Origin: Lachnospiraceae bacterium
GTDB lineage: Bacteria > Bacillota > Clostridia > Lachnospirales > Lachnospiraceae
Assembly: GCA_021770785.1 (NCBI GenBank)
Contig: JAETQH010000030.1
Location: 1-51,000, forward strand
Direction of reading: 5' to 3'
Length of the DNA stretch: 51,000 nt
The translations under genes and the position numbers were made by a program. Each line of letters begins with the position of its first letter. Positions within the stretch are counted from its first letter, which is position 1. Positions 1-8,277 of the stretch are shown piece by piece. Below the pieces are notes generated by a model. That model had not been told where the DNA came from. It did not search any database and saw only the letters and a list, made by a program, of their open reading frames with translations.

Positions 1-78
1 GAAGCTGTCAAGGGCGAGGACGGAAGCCGTGAGCAGGAAGTAGAAATCTACTACCGCTTCATCGGCAAAATCGACTGA
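1..78 (+). CDS. C-terminal tail of a large serine recombinase (DUF4368 type), 5' end outside window
   Basis: Frame 1 is open from the first base to a TGA at 76-78 and encodes 25 residues ending in EIYYRFIGKID. That acidic/aromatic ending is typical of the DUF4368 C-terminal domain of TndX/TnpX-like large serine recombinases, which excise and integrate conjugative or mobilizable elements. The catalytic N-terminal domain is upstream of the window. The position directly before a broken host gene fits a recombinase gene at one end of an integrated element. The family call rests on a short tail, so other serine recombinases with this domain are possible. Confidence 0.7.
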   Translation, partial: EAVKGEDGSREQEVEIYYRFIGKID

Positions 79-112
79 CCTTTCTTTTTTACCCAACAAT
101 ATCTTTAATTAA

Positions 113-297
113 GGGAAACGGGGACTTCTCTGCCGGACATGGAAAAACTGCTGCTGTTGGGAAATTACTTTTCCGTGAGCATGGACTATCTTCTGCGGGA
201 AGAGGAAACCAGAAAGACCGCGGAAGCTGCCGTGGAGGGAGCTTACATCTATTCCTTTGAAAAGATATGCCGGCTATTGCTGCCAAGGAGGGAAAAG
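113..297 (+). pseudogene. 3' remnant of an XRE-family HTH regulator gene, cut by the adjacent mobile element
   Basis: Reading in the frame of the downstream ORF, the bases from about 113 encode ETGTSLPDMEKLLLLGNYF and then SVSMDYLLREEE. This is the end of a Cro/C1-type helix-turn-helix domain, normally preceded by a KWE motif. The expected Trp codon TGG reads AGG here, and a TAA stop (106-108) lies just upstream. Host sequence therefore appears to begin at about base 113, and everything before it belongs to the element whose recombinase ends at 78. No stop separates this remnant from the methyltransferase at 298. An original regulator-methyltransferase fusion is therefore also possible. Confidence 0.6.
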
Positions 298-1077
298 ATG
301 GAAACGTTATATGACAATGCGGGACTTTACGATGTGACTTATGATACGGAACAGGACAACCGGGTGGAGGAATACTGGAAAAAGGTATTGGCGGGTGTCT
401 GTGATGTGAAGAGGGTGTTAGACTGTAGCATCGGAACGGGACAGATGACGCTCGCTTTAGCGAAGATGGGGTATCAGGTGACGGGAACGGATATCAGCGC
501 TGCTATGCTTGCGAATTGTCGGGAAAATGCCGTGGAGCGGGGGCTTGACGTGACGGTAAGACAATGTGATTTCAGAAAACTCAGCAGCGGATTTGAGGCG
601 GGAGAAACCTTTGATTGTGTCATGTCTACCGGAAATTCTCTTCCTCATGTCACCAATGAAGAAGTGGCGCAGACCCTGAGGGAGATGGATAAGCTGGTGA
701 GACCCGGCGGGTATCTTTATCTGGATAACCGCAATTGGGATAAGATTTTAAGGGAACACCAGCGCTTCTATTTTTACCAGCCCATGAAAGGGAAAACGGG
801 GGAACGCATTAACCTGACCCAGGTCTGGGATTATAACTTAGACGGGACGCTGACCTTTCATCTGCTTTATACCTTTGAGCGGGATGGGAGGCTTTATAAA
901 AAGGAGGTCAGCAGCATCTACAGCTATCCGCTGCCGAGAAAATTTTTGGAGCAGCAGCTGGAAGAGCTGGGATACAGGCTGTTAAAAGAAGAACCCCGGC
1001 TGAAGCTTCCGGGGCAGGATCTGGAGAGTACGGACTGGTATTATATGTTGGCGCAGAAATTAAATGCCTGGGAATGA
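298..1077 (+). CDS. class I SAM-dependent methyltransferase
   Basis: This 259-residue protein has a Rossmann methyltransferase core. The SAM-binding motif VLDCSIGTG is at residues 40-48, an acidic loop (TGTDIS) follows, and a post-core RPGGYLYLD strand lies further on. The substrate cannot be read from the sequence; this group is usually annotated only as a methyltransferase. The start was chosen at ATG 298 because AAGGAGG at 285-291 sits six bases upstream. The frame stays open upstream to ATG 139, but that part encodes the HTH remnant, so the longer product would be a chimera. The gene ends four bases before the 3' end of convergent apbE. Confidence 0.75.
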   Translation: METLYDNAGLYDVTYDTEQDNRVEEYWKKVLAGVCDVKRVLDCSIGTGQMTLALAKMGYQVTGTDISAAMLANCRENAVERGLDVTVRQCDFRKLSSGFEAGETFDCVMSTGNSLPHVTNEEVAQTLREMDKLVRPGGYLYLDNRNWDKILREHQRFYFYQPMKGKTGERINLTQVWDYNLDGTLTFHLLYTFERDGRLYKKEVSSIYSYPLPRKFLEQQLEELGYRLLKEEPRLKLPGQDLESTDWYYMLAQKLNAWE

Positions 1078-1081
1078 TGAT

Positions 1082-2101
1082 TTAAAATTTCTTAAAAGGC
1101 ACCTCTGTCCCCATGCCGGAAGTAGTATGAATTTCATAATCATCGGTGATAAACAGGGCTTCCGTTCCTTCCGTGTTTTCAATAAAAGTTATGCCCTCTT
1201 CTAGCCCCAGGGCAAAGCAGATAGTGGAGAGGGCGTCCCCGTCCACGGAGTTTTTTGTGACAATGGTAACACCCAACAGATTGTTGCTGTAGGGGTATCC
1301 GGTGTGGGGGTCTAAAATATGGTGGTAGAGGGTATTCTCCACTTCAAAATACCGTTCGTAAATCCCGGAGGACACCACGGTTTTGTCTGCCACCTGTACT
1401 GAGGCGATGGAGGAACCGTCCTCCCGAAAGGGATACTGAATGCCGATGGTAAAAGGGGAGCCGTCCGTCTTTTCCCCAACGGTTAAGACATTCCCCCCCA
1501 GATTAATCAAAGCGCTTTCTACGCCCTGTTCTAATAAATATTCTTTTATCCTGTCCGCAATATATCCCTTGGCAATGCCGCCTAAATCAATTTTGGCATC
1601 GGGATTGGTCAAAGTCACTTCATTTCCGTCGATTTTGATACAGGTGTAATCTATGGTGGAAAGGGCTTCTGCAATTTCCGCTTCCGAGGGCACCATGGAG
1701 GTATCTGTTTCCTCTAACAGAGCTTTTAAGGAAATATCCCATAAATCCGAGAGCTTTCCGATGGTAATGTCGAAGGCACCGTCACTTAATTTCCCATAAG
1801 AAATCCCTTTTTCCAACAGTTCAATGGTCTCATCATGAACGGTGACGGGAGTTCCCCCCGCCGCATTGATTTTGGAAATATCGCTGTCCGGCAGGGTGTT
1901 GGAAAAGTAGTTTTCGTACTGCCCGGCAAGGTCAAAACAGCCTTCTAAGACATTTTCCTTAGAAGCGTCGTAAAGGGTGACAGTGATGATGGTATCAAAA
2001 TAAAAACCGGACCGGGAAATGGGGTCATTAGCACCGCAGCCGCAGAAAAGACCGAGACTTAGCAGTAATATGGCTGAAAAAGATAACATTTTTTTTGACA
2101 T
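1082..2101 (-). CDS. apbE: FAD:protein FMN transferase (ApbE), lipoprotein
   Basis: This 339-residue protein has a lipoprotein signal ending at about Cys22 (FCGC), so it is probably anchored outside the membrane. ApbE uses FAD to attach FMN covalently to Thr or Ser of target flavoproteins such as Rnf/Nqr subunits. Family motifs are present: GGIAKGYIADRI in the middle, HHILDPHTGYPY, and near the C-terminus VDGDALST, which supplies metal ligands. Clostridial genomes often place apbE with NusG-domain-II and Gx-transporter genes; both occur here at 7.3-8.1 kb but on the other strand. A sigma-A-like promoter is visible upstream (2174-2203). Confidence 0.93.
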   Translation of the reverse strand: MSKKMLSFSAILLLSLGLFCGCGANDPISRSGFYFDTIITVTLYDASKENVLEGCFDLAGQYENYFSNTLPDSDISKINAAGGTPVTVHDETIELLEKGISYGKLSDGAFDITIGKLSDLWDISLKALLEETDTSMVPSEAEIAEALSTIDYTCIKIDGNEVTLTNPDAKIDLGGIAKGYIADRIKEYLLEQGVESALINLGGNVLTVGEKTDGSPFTIGIQYPFREDGSSIASVQVADKTVVSSGIYERYFEVENTLYHHILDPHTGYPYSNNLLGVTIVTKNSVDGDALSTICFALGLEEGITFIENTEGTEALFITDDYEIHTTSGMGTEVPFKKF

Positions 2102-2173
2102 TTTATTTCCTCCGCAGTAATGCCGTTGGTTTGCAAAGGTGCAGGTTTGCCCCTCTGAATCTTACTAGAAGAA

Positions 2174-2203
2174 ACTTTAGCACACATTGCAGTGTCTTTA
2201 CAA
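2174..2203 (-). promoter_or_regulatory. predicted promoter of apbE
   Basis: On the minus strand, TTGTAA (2198-2203) is followed after 18 bases by TAAAGT (2174-2179). This is a reasonable sigma-A pair about 70 bases ahead of the apbE start. The prediction is from sequence only. Confidence 0.45.
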
Positions 2204-2234
2204 GGAGTTTGCAGCAGATTTTCGGAAAATATTT

Positions 2235-2263
2235 TTGCCATTTCCCGTAAGATATGGTAGAGT
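2235..2263 (+). promoter_or_regulatory. predicted promoter of proB
   Basis: TTGCCA (2235-2240), a 17-base spacer and TAGAGT (2258-2263) give a plausible sigma-A promoter with a leader of about 130 bases before proB. The leader has one small hairpin (GGCAGT at 2350-2355 with ACTGCC at 2370-2375). I see no T-box element. Confidence 0.4.
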
Positions 2264-2398
2264 AGTACAGTGTATGTGGTTATTTGCGGACGCAGAAAAA
2301 TATATGCAGTTTTCGAGGGCTTTCCACAGGAAGTTGAAAGAAAAGAACAGGCAGTGCCAAACAATAGCAACTGCCATAGATAAAGAGGGGCTTAGGAA

Positions 2399-3250
2399 AT
2401 GGAGCAGAAAGAATTTCAATTTAATAAAAAGAAGAGAGTTGTGGTAAAAATCGGTTCTTCATCTTTAAATTATGAAGAAACCGGAAGTCTGAATTTTACA
2501 AAGCTGGAGCATTTAGTGAGGGAGCTGTGCAACCTCAGAAACAGGGGCATGGACGTGTGTCTGGTGAGCTCCGGCGCTATTGCCGTGGGAAGGCAGTCCT
2601 TAGGGCTTACGGAGCGTCCGAAGGATATTTCCACAAAGCAGGCGTGTGCGGCTGTGGGGCAGGCAAGGCTGATGATGATTTACCAGAAGCTTTTTGCAGA
2701 GTACAACCAGGTGGCGGGACAGGTATTGATGACGAAAAATACCATGGTAAATCCGGTGTCACGGGAAAATGCGAAAAATACCTTTGAAGAATTGTTCCGG
2801 CTGGGTGCAATCCCCATTGTCAATGAAAATGATACCGTATCTACCTATGAAATGCAGTTTGGTGACAATGATACCTTATCGGCAATCGTTGCCTCTCTGG
2901 TAGGGGCAGATTTGTTGATTCTGCTTTCGGATATTGACGGGTTGTTTACGGATGACCCAAGGCAGAATCCCGCGGCGGAGTTGATTGAGGTGGTGGAAAA
3001 GATGGATACGGAAATTTACGGCATGGCAAAGGGCTCCACCGGAAGTGACGTGGGAACCGGAGGCATGGCAACCAAGCTGATCGCCGCAAAGATTGCCACC
3101 TTGTCCGGTGTGGATATGATTATCGCCAACGGAAAAGATGTCTGTATTCTGCACCATATTTTTGACGACAGCTTTGTGGGGACGATTTTTAAGGCGGAAA
3201 AGAAGGAGACGTTTCATATAGAGGACTTTATTCTGGAGACAATCGGATAA
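2399..3250 (+). CDS. proB: glutamate 5-kinase
   Basis: ProB phosphorylates glutamate to gamma-glutamyl phosphate, the first step of proline synthesis. The 283-residue protein has the amino-acid-kinase start VVVKIGSSSL (about residues 14-23), the SSGAIAVG loop, NENDTVST, and the SDVGTGGMATK substrate loop. It ends after the kinase domain and lacks the C-terminal PUA domain of the roughly 370-residue enzymes; this short form is common in Clostridia. ProA is encoded 1 kb downstream on the same strand, separated by DUF896 and 5-formyl-THF cyclo-ligase genes, so all four are likely co-transcribed. Confidence 0.95.
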   Translation: MEQKEFQFNKKKRVVVKIGSSSLNYEETGSLNFTKLEHLVRELCNLRNRGMDVCLVSSGAIAVGRQSLGLTERPKDISTKQACAAVGQARLMMIYQKLFAEYNQVAGQVLMTKNTMVNPVSRENAKNTFEELFRLGAIPIVNENDTVSTYEMQFGDNDTLSAIVASLVGADLLILLSDIDGLFTDDPRQNPAAELIEVVEKMDTEIYGMAKGSTGSDVGTGGMATKLIAAKIATLSGVDMIIANGKDVCILHHIFDDSFVGTIFKAEKKETFHIEDFILETIG

Positions 3251-3331
3251 AAATGCCGGAGCAGTGGCTTAGAAAGTCGAAAGGCAGAGAAAGTCATTGT
3301 AATTTTCGGATAGAAAGGTGTGTTACATAGC

Positions 3332-3562
3332 ATGAAACAGGAACAGATTGACAGAATTAACGAGCTGTACCGCAAATCCAAGGCGGAAGGGCTGACGGAG
3401 GCGGAGAAAAAAGAACAGGATCTCCTGCGGAAACAGTTTGTGGCAGATGTGCGGGGAAGCCTGACGGCGCAGTTAAACAATATTGATATGGTAAATCCCG
3501 ATGGAACCGTGGAAAATTTGGGAGAGAAATATGGAAAAGCAGGAACTAAGAAAACTTCATAA
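3332..3562 (+). CDS. DUF896 domain protein (YnzC-like)
   Basis: This small, highly charged 76-residue protein starts MKQEQIDRINELYRKSK and contains the family signature region GLTEAEKKEQ, then LRKQFVADVRGSL. DUF896 proteins (B. subtilis YnzC) form a short helical hairpin, and their function is not established. ATG 3332 was chosen; the GTG at 3320 sits on top of the purine-rich site. The 3' end overlaps the next gene by 32 bases in another frame, which suggests translational coupling to the cyclo-ligase. Confidence 0.85.
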   Translation: MKQEQIDRINELYRKSKAEGLTEAEKKEQDLLRKQFVADVRGSLTAQLNNIDMVNPDGTVENLGEKYGKAGTKKTS

Positions 3563-4139
3563 AGAAATCCGGAACCGGATGAGCGCTGCCGAAACTGCGG
3601 AAAAAAGTTCCCTGATTTGCAGGAAATTGCTGGAGAGTGAATGGTATAGGGACGTGCAGCTTGTGTTTGGATATTATCCTCTGGGAAAAGAAGTGGACTG
3701 CCTTCCCTTTTTAAAACAGGCGTTGGCGGACGGAAAGCGGGTGGCGCTGCCGAGGACGGGCAGGGAGTGTGCCATGGATTTTTTTGAAATCATTTCGTTA
3801 GAACAGGTGGAGGAGGGGGCGTTCCATGTGATGGAGCCGAAGCGGGAATGCCCAAAGGTGGAGCCGGCCGGAAAACAACAGAAACTGTTATCCAACCCGC
3901 ACGGCGGGGAATATCTCCGGGAGGTCATTTTAGTTCCCGGCGTAGTATTTGACGGAACAGGAAACCGCTATGGTTACGGAAAAGGGTACTATGACAGGTA
4001 TTTTGCCAGATTTCCACAGATACTCCGGATTGCCCTGGCGTATGAAAACCAGTTGGAGGCAGAACTAGAAACTTTACCAACGGATGTAAAAATGAATCGG
4101 ATTTACACAGAAAAATCATTTACAGAACAAATGTTTTGA
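3531..4139 (+). CDS. 5-formyltetrahydrofolate cyclo-ligase
   Basis: This enzyme converts 5-formyl-THF to 5,10-methenyl-THF using ATP, recovering a folate storage form. The protein is 202 residues, close to the usual length. It begins MEKQELRKLHKEIRNRM and carries the C-terminal signature VPGVVFDGTGNRYGYGKG followed by YYDRY. ATG 3531 has GGGAGAG four bases upstream; a start at 3501 is possible in frame but lacks a ribosome site. It lies inside the proB-proA interval and overlaps DUF896. Confidence 0.92.
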   Translation: MEKQELRKLHKEIRNRMSAAETAEKSSLICRKLLESEWYRDVQLVFGYYPLGKEVDCLPFLKQALADGKRVALPRTGRECAMDFFEIISLEQVEEGAFHVMEPKRECPKVEPAGKQQKLLSNPHGGEYLREVILVPGVVFDGTGNRYGYGKGYYDRYFARFPQILRIALAYENQLEAELETLPTDVKMNRIYTEKSFTEQMF

Positions 4140-4215
4140 TATAAAATGATTTATAAAAAGAATGGCAGTAACGGAGAAACCAGCAGGACAGAGTAGAAAG
4201 GACAGGGTGAGCGGC

Positions 4216-5484
4216 ATGGAATTAGCAGAAATCTGTAAAAGAGCGAAGGAAGCTACAGCGGAAATCGGAAAACTTGGTACAAATGAGAAAAATGAGGCAT
4301 TGCTTGCAGTGGCGGAGGCGTTGGTGGCAAATGCGGGGGAAATCATTGCGGCAAATGAGAAGGATTTGGAGAACGGAAAGAAAAACCATATGCCGGAGGG
4401 ACTGTTAGACCGCCTGATGCTAAACGAAGGCAGGATTGCCCAGATTGCAGAGGGGCTCAGACAGGTGGTTTCCCTAGAGGATCCCATCGGGGAAGTGCTT
4501 TCCATGAAACAGCGCCCTAACGGACTGCGTATTGGGAAAAAACGCGTGCCTATCGGTGTGGTGGGTATGATTTACGAGGCAAGGCCCAACGTGACGGTGG
4601 ATGCCTTCGGGCTCTGTTTTAAAACGGGAAATGTGGTGATTTTAAAGGGAGGCAGTGACGCTGTCCATTCCAACATTGCCATTGTGGCTGTGATTCAAAA
4701 AGCGCTGGAGAGTAAAAACATCAGAAAAGAGGCGGTTTCCCTCATTGAAGATACTTCCAGAGAGACGGCGGCGGCTTTTATGAAAATGAATGATTATGTG
4801 GACGTGCTTATCCCGAGAGGCGGGGCAGGACTGATAAAGGCAGTGGTAAATCAGGCGACCATCCCGGTCATTGAGACGGGAACCGGAAACTGCCATATTT
4901 TTGTGGACGAGAGTGCGGATTTTGACATGGCAGTGAATATCATTATGAATGCCAAAACCCAGCGTATCGGTGTCTGTAACGCCTGTGAATCCCTGGTGAT
5001 TCACGAGAAGATTGTGGACGCTTTTATGCCGAAGTTAGCGGAGGCGCTCCAGACGAAATCCGTGGAAATGCACATGGATGAAAAAACCTACGGAGCAGTG
5101 GAAAAAGACGGGGCAGTGAAAAAAGAACTGATAAAGCCCGCAGGGGAAGAGGACTGGGGAAAAGAGTATTTAGATTATATGATTTCTGTTAAGACGGTTT
5201 CTTCTGTGGAGGAAGCCATTGCCCACATCAACCGCTACAATACCGGACATTCCGAGGCGATTGTGACGGAGAATTATTCCAATGCGGAGAAATTTTTGAA
5301 TGAAGTGGATGCATCCTGTGTCTATGTCAATGCCTCCACCAGATTTTCTGACGGCTTTGAGTTTGGATTTGGGGCGGAAATCGGTATCAGCACCCAGAAG
5401 CTTCATGCGAGAGGTCCTATGGGTTTAGAAACCCTCACCAGTACGAAGTACATTATTTACGGAAACGGACAGGTGCGCCCATAG
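4216..5484 (+). CDS. proA: gamma-glutamyl phosphate reductase
   Basis: ProA reduces gamma-glutamyl phosphate with NADPH to glutamate semialdehyde, step two of proline synthesis. The 422-residue protein shows the aldehyde dehydrogenase-like fold: [17 protein letters not shown], then [14 protein letters not shown], the catalytic Cys in [10 protein letters not shown], and the C-terminal [17 protein letters not shown]. The start [14 protein letters not shown] matches the usual ProA N-terminus and follows a GGACAGGGTG stretch. An in-frame ATG at 4162 has no ribosome site and would add 18 atypical residues. Confidence 0.94.
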   Translation: MELAEICKRAKEATAEIGKLGTNEKNEALLAVAEALVANAGEIIAANEKDLENGKKNHMPEGLLDRLMLNEGRIAQIAEGLRQVVSLEDPIGEVLSMKQRPNGLRIGKKRVPIGVVGMIYEARPNVTVDAFGLCFKTGNVVILKGGSDAVHSNIAIVAVIQKALESKNIRKEAVSLIEDTSRETAAAFMKMNDYVDVLIPRGGAGLIKAVVNQATIPVIETGTGNCHIFVDESADFDMAVNIIMNAKTQRIGVCNACESLVIHEKIVDAFMPKLAEALQTKSVEMHMDEKTYGAVEKDGAVKKELIKPAGEEDWGKEYLDYMISVKTVSSVEEAIAHINRYNTGHSEAIVTENYSNAEKFLNEVDASCVYVNASTRFSDGFEFGFGAEIGISTQKLHARGPMGLETLTSTKYIIYGNGQVRP

Positions 5485-5572
5485 AGAGCATCCGGTTCTT
5501 TTGCAAGATGGTATGCGGAAAAGATAATTTATGAGGATAGACAGTAAAAGCATAGAATTAGGAAAAGGTATC

Positions 5573-5818
5573 ATGAAAAAAGAAAAGAAAATTTATCATA
5601 TTTTGATTGCAGTACTCTGCATGGCAGTATTATCCGGTTGCGGAAATCCTGCGGGAGTGTATAATGACGAAGAGAAACTTGCAGCAGATTATGACAGCTA
5701 CAATATCGTATCCGGGGTCAGAAACCAGCTAGACAATGGTGCAGAAGGCTCTTTTGGAAAAATGGAGGGCGTGGTGACGGCAGTGAAAGGACAGGTATGG
5801 AAGAGAAATTCGTTTTGA
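5573..5818 (+). CDS. small putative lipoprotein, possibly truncated
   Basis: This 81-residue product has a basic start, a hydrophobic stretch and the lipobox LSGC with Cys23, so it should be exported and lipidated. The mature part is only about 58 residues, acidic, with no recognised domain. The end runs 22 bases into miaB in another frame and changes abruptly to GQVWKRNSF. A longer ancestral lipoprotein may therefore have been cut short by a frameshift. An in-frame ATG at 5531 lies upstream; ATG 5573 with AAAAGG at 5563-5568 looks better. Function unknown. Confidence 0.55.
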   Translation: MKKEKKIYHILIAVLCMAVLSGCGNPAGVYNDEEKLAADYDSYNIVSGVRNQLDNGAEGSFGKMEGVVTAVKGQVWKRNSF

Positions 5819-7269
5819 ATATCATAGACAAGAAACAGGTACCGGAGGCGGAACCGGAGCGGCAGTATTATTTTATGGATATTGCAAAGGAGTACGTGGG
5901 GCAGCTTTCAAAGGCGAAGGGAAGCCCGCTGACCTTCCATGTTTCCACCTTTGGCTGCCAGATGAATGCCAGAGATTCCGAGAAGCTGGTGGGGATTCTG
6001 GAAAAGGTGGGGTATGTGGAGGAGGATTCCGAGAAAGCGGATTTTGTCATTTACAATACCTGTACCGTCCGGGAGAACGCCAACAACAAGGTCTATGGCA
6101 GGCTGGGGTATCTGAATGGATTTCAGAAGAAGAACCCCTTTATGATGATAGGTATGTGCGGCTGTATGATGCAGGAGCCCACGGTGGTGGAGAAAATTAA
6201 GCAGAGCTATCGCTTTGTGAACCTGATTTTCGGAACCCACAATATTTATAAATTTGCGGAACTGATTGTGACTGCCATAGAAAACAGCTTTGGACCAAAG
6301 CTTGGCAAAAAAGCCGACCGCATGACCATTGATATCTGGAAAGATACGGATAAAATCGTGGAGGATCTGCCGGTGGAGCGGAAGTACTCCTTCAAATCCG
6401 GCGTCAATATCATGTTTGGCTGCAATAATTTCTGCAGCTATTGTATTGTACCCTACGTGAGGGGCAGGGAGCGCAGTAGAGAGCCGAAGGAAATCATCCG
6501 TGAAATTGAGCGTCTGGTGGCGGACGGCGTGGTGGAAGTCATGCTGTTGGGGCAGAATGTCAATTCCTACGGAAAAAATTTAGATACGCCCATGAGCTTT
6601 GCCGAGTTGTTACAGGAGGTTGAAAAGATAGAGGGGTTAGAACGGATTCGTTTTATGACCTCCCATCCGAAGGATTTGTCCGATGAATTGATTGAAGTGA
6701 TGAAACATTCCAAAAAAATCTGCAAACATCTTCATTTACCCCTGCAGTCGGGCAGCAGCCGGATTTTAAAGGTGATGAACCGCAGATATGACAAGGAGCA
6801 CTATTTAGAGCTGGTGGAGAAAATCAGGGCTGCGGTGCCGGATATTGCCCTGACGACGGATATTATCGTGGGATTTCCGGGGGAGACGGAGGAAGATTTC
6901 GAGGAAACCATGGACGTGGTGCGGAAAGTCCGCTATGACAGCGCCTTTACCTTTATTTATTCGAAACGGACGGGAACTCCTGCGGCAGCCATGGAGGAAC
7001 AGGTGCCGGAGGATGTGGTGAAGGAGCGTTTTGACTGCCTGCTAAAAGAAGTGCAGCAAATTTCCGCAGAGAAGGCGGGAGCATTGATGGGGCAGATCCT
7101 TCCGGTACTGGTGGAGGAGCAGAACGGGCAGGATGAGCGCCTTGTGACGGGACGGCTTTCTAATAATTCCACTGTGCACCTGCCGGGCAGTACGGATTTG
7201 ATTGGAAAAATTGTGGATGTTGCTCTAAAAGAGTGCAAGGGCTTTTATTATCTGGGAGAACTGGTATGA
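5797..7269 (+). CDS. miaB: tRNA-2-methylthio-N6-dimethylallyladenosine synthase
   Basis: MiaB is a radical-SAM enzyme that adds a methylthio group at position 37 of tRNAs reading UNN codons. The 490-residue protein has an N-terminal UPF0004 domain with three Fe-S cysteines (FGCQMN, YNTCTVR, GCMMQE context). The radical-SAM motif is in GCNNFCSYCIVPYVRGRERS, and a C-terminal TRAM domain covers roughly the last 65 residues. The N-terminal extension of about 40 residues is normal for clostridial MiaB. ATG 5797 follows GAAAGGA by six bases. Confidence 0.95.
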   Translation: MEEKFVLNIIDKKQVPEAEPERQYYFMDIAKEYVGQLSKAKGSPLTFHVSTFGCQMNARDSEKLVGILEKVGYVEEDSEKADFVIYNTCTVRENANNKVYGRLGYLNGFQKKNPFMMIGMCGCMMQEPTVVEKIKQSYRFVNLIFGTHNIYKFAELIVTAIENSFGPKLGKKADRMTIDIWKDTDKIVEDLPVERKYSFKSGVNIMFGCNNFCSYCIVPYVRGRERSREPKEIIREIERLVADGVVEVMLLGQNVNSYGKNLDTPMSFAELLQEVEKIEGLERIRFMTSHPKDLSDELIEVMKHSKKICKHLHLPLQSGSSRILKVMNRRYDKEHYLELVEKIRAAVPDIALTTDIIVGFPGETEEDFEETMDVVRKVRYDSAFTFIYSKRTGTPAAAMEEQVPEDVVKERFDCLLKEVQQISAEKAGALMGQILPVLVEEQNGQDERLVTGRLSNNSTVHLPGSTDLIGKIVDVALKECKGFYYLGELV

Positions 7270-7634
7270 AAAAGAACGACAGGATTTTTCTGTGCGTCGT
7301 TTTTCTGGTGCTTGCTGCTGCGGCAGCCGTATTTTATCTGACCCGGGGAAATCATGGGGCACAGGTAAAGGTTACGGTGGACGGCGATTTGTATGGAACG
7401 TATTCCCTGAATGAAAATCAGGAAATCCGGATTCAAAAAGACGGCGTTATCACCAATGTTCTGGTGATAAAGGACGGTACGGCGGATATCACGGAGGCGG
7501 ATTGTCCGGACAGGCTCTGCGTGCACCAGAGAGCGATTTCTAAGACGAAGGAGACGATTGTCTGCCTGCCCAACAAAGTGGTGGTGGAAGTGGCAGGAAG
7601 CGAAGAAAGCGAGTTGGATTCAGTTGCGAAATAA
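7266..7634 (+). CDS. NusG domain II-containing protein, membrane-anchored
   Basis: This 122-residue protein has one N-terminal membrane segment (about residues 6-24). The extracytoplasmic domain contains the motif DCPDRLCVHQRAIS and then IVCLPNKVVVEV, which is diagnostic of the NusG-II/DUF, EutJ-like small beta domain. It starts in the miaB stop (ATGA overlap), so translation is coupled. In Firmicutes this family sits next to Gx transporters and ApbE; a role in an export or redox system is suspected but not shown. The two cysteines of the motif could form a disulfide or bind metal. Confidence 0.85.
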   Translation: MKKNDRIFLCVVFLVLAAAAAVFYLTRGNHGAQVKVTVDGDLYGTYSLNENQEIRIQKDGVITNVLVIKDGTADITEADCPDRLCVHQRAISKTKETIVCLPNKVVVEVAGSEESELDSVAK

Positions 7635-8118
7635 AGTAGCATATTTGGGTGTGTTTTTGGCGTTGGCATTAATCTGTAGTTATGTGGAGTCTTTGATTCC
7701 CTTTTACTTTGGCATACCGGGAGTAAAGCTGGGCTTAACCAATGTGGTGGTTGTGCTGCTACTCTACTGTGTGGGAGAAAAAGAGGCGTTTGCTGTCTCC
7801 GTCCTGCGGATTGTGCTGGCGGGCTTTCTCTTCGGAAACATGTTTAGCATTCTCTACAGCCTGGCAGGAGGAATTTTAAGTTTTCTGGTGATGGTTCTGT
7901 TAAAAAAGATTGGAAAATTAGGAGTGCTGCCTATCAGCGTCAGCGGAGGGATTTTCCACAATGTGGGACAGATAGCGGTGGCAGCCCTTGTGGTGGAAAA
8001 CTACAATATTTTCTATTATCTTCCGGTGCTGCTGATTGCCGGATTTGTGACGGGATTTCTGATTGGTATTGCGGCACGGGAAATCATTGTCCGAGTGAAG
8101 CATGAAGAGAACTTCTAG
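7624..8118 (+). CDS. Gx transporter family / heptaprenyl diphosphate synthase component I-like membrane protein
   Basis: Hydrophobic protein of about 164 residues with roughly five membrane segments. It contains the conserved patch GIPGVKLGLTNVVVV and, later, SGGIFHNVGQIAVA, both typical of the Hpre_diP_synt_I (Gx transporter) family. These are substrate-binding membrane proteins of uncertain cargo, often near polyprenyl or flavin-linked genes. The likely start is TTG 7624 inside the end of the preceding gene, because the first sensible residues are LRNKVAYLGVFLALA. The start at 7558 would add residues read out of frame through the NusG-II gene. The start codon is therefore uncertain. Confidence 0.8.
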   Translation: MRNKVAYLGVFLALALICSYVESLIPFYFGIPGVKLGLTNVVVVLLLYCVGEKEAFAVSVLRIVLAGFLFGNMFSILYSLAGGILSFLVMVLLKKIGKLGVLPISVSGGIFHNVGQIAVAALVVENYNIFYYLPVLLIAGFVTGFLIGIAAREIIVRVKHEENF

Positions 8119-8277
8119 AACTCATGCCAGAGGGCATCTCCCTAAGAAGTTCCGGACGTCATGTTGGACATTAGTGTACAAGGCAGTTTGAAGCAGCCCT
8201 TGCGGGAGAGAAATTCCGGCAACAGGGGAAGAATAACTGGCTGTCGGGAATAACAATAAGGATAGCAGGAGAGACAC

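Noticed and set aside
2264..2398. T-box or other amino-acid riboswitch in the proB leader
   Set aside because: Only one small hairpin is visible, with no T-box sequence and no terminator; support is insufficient.
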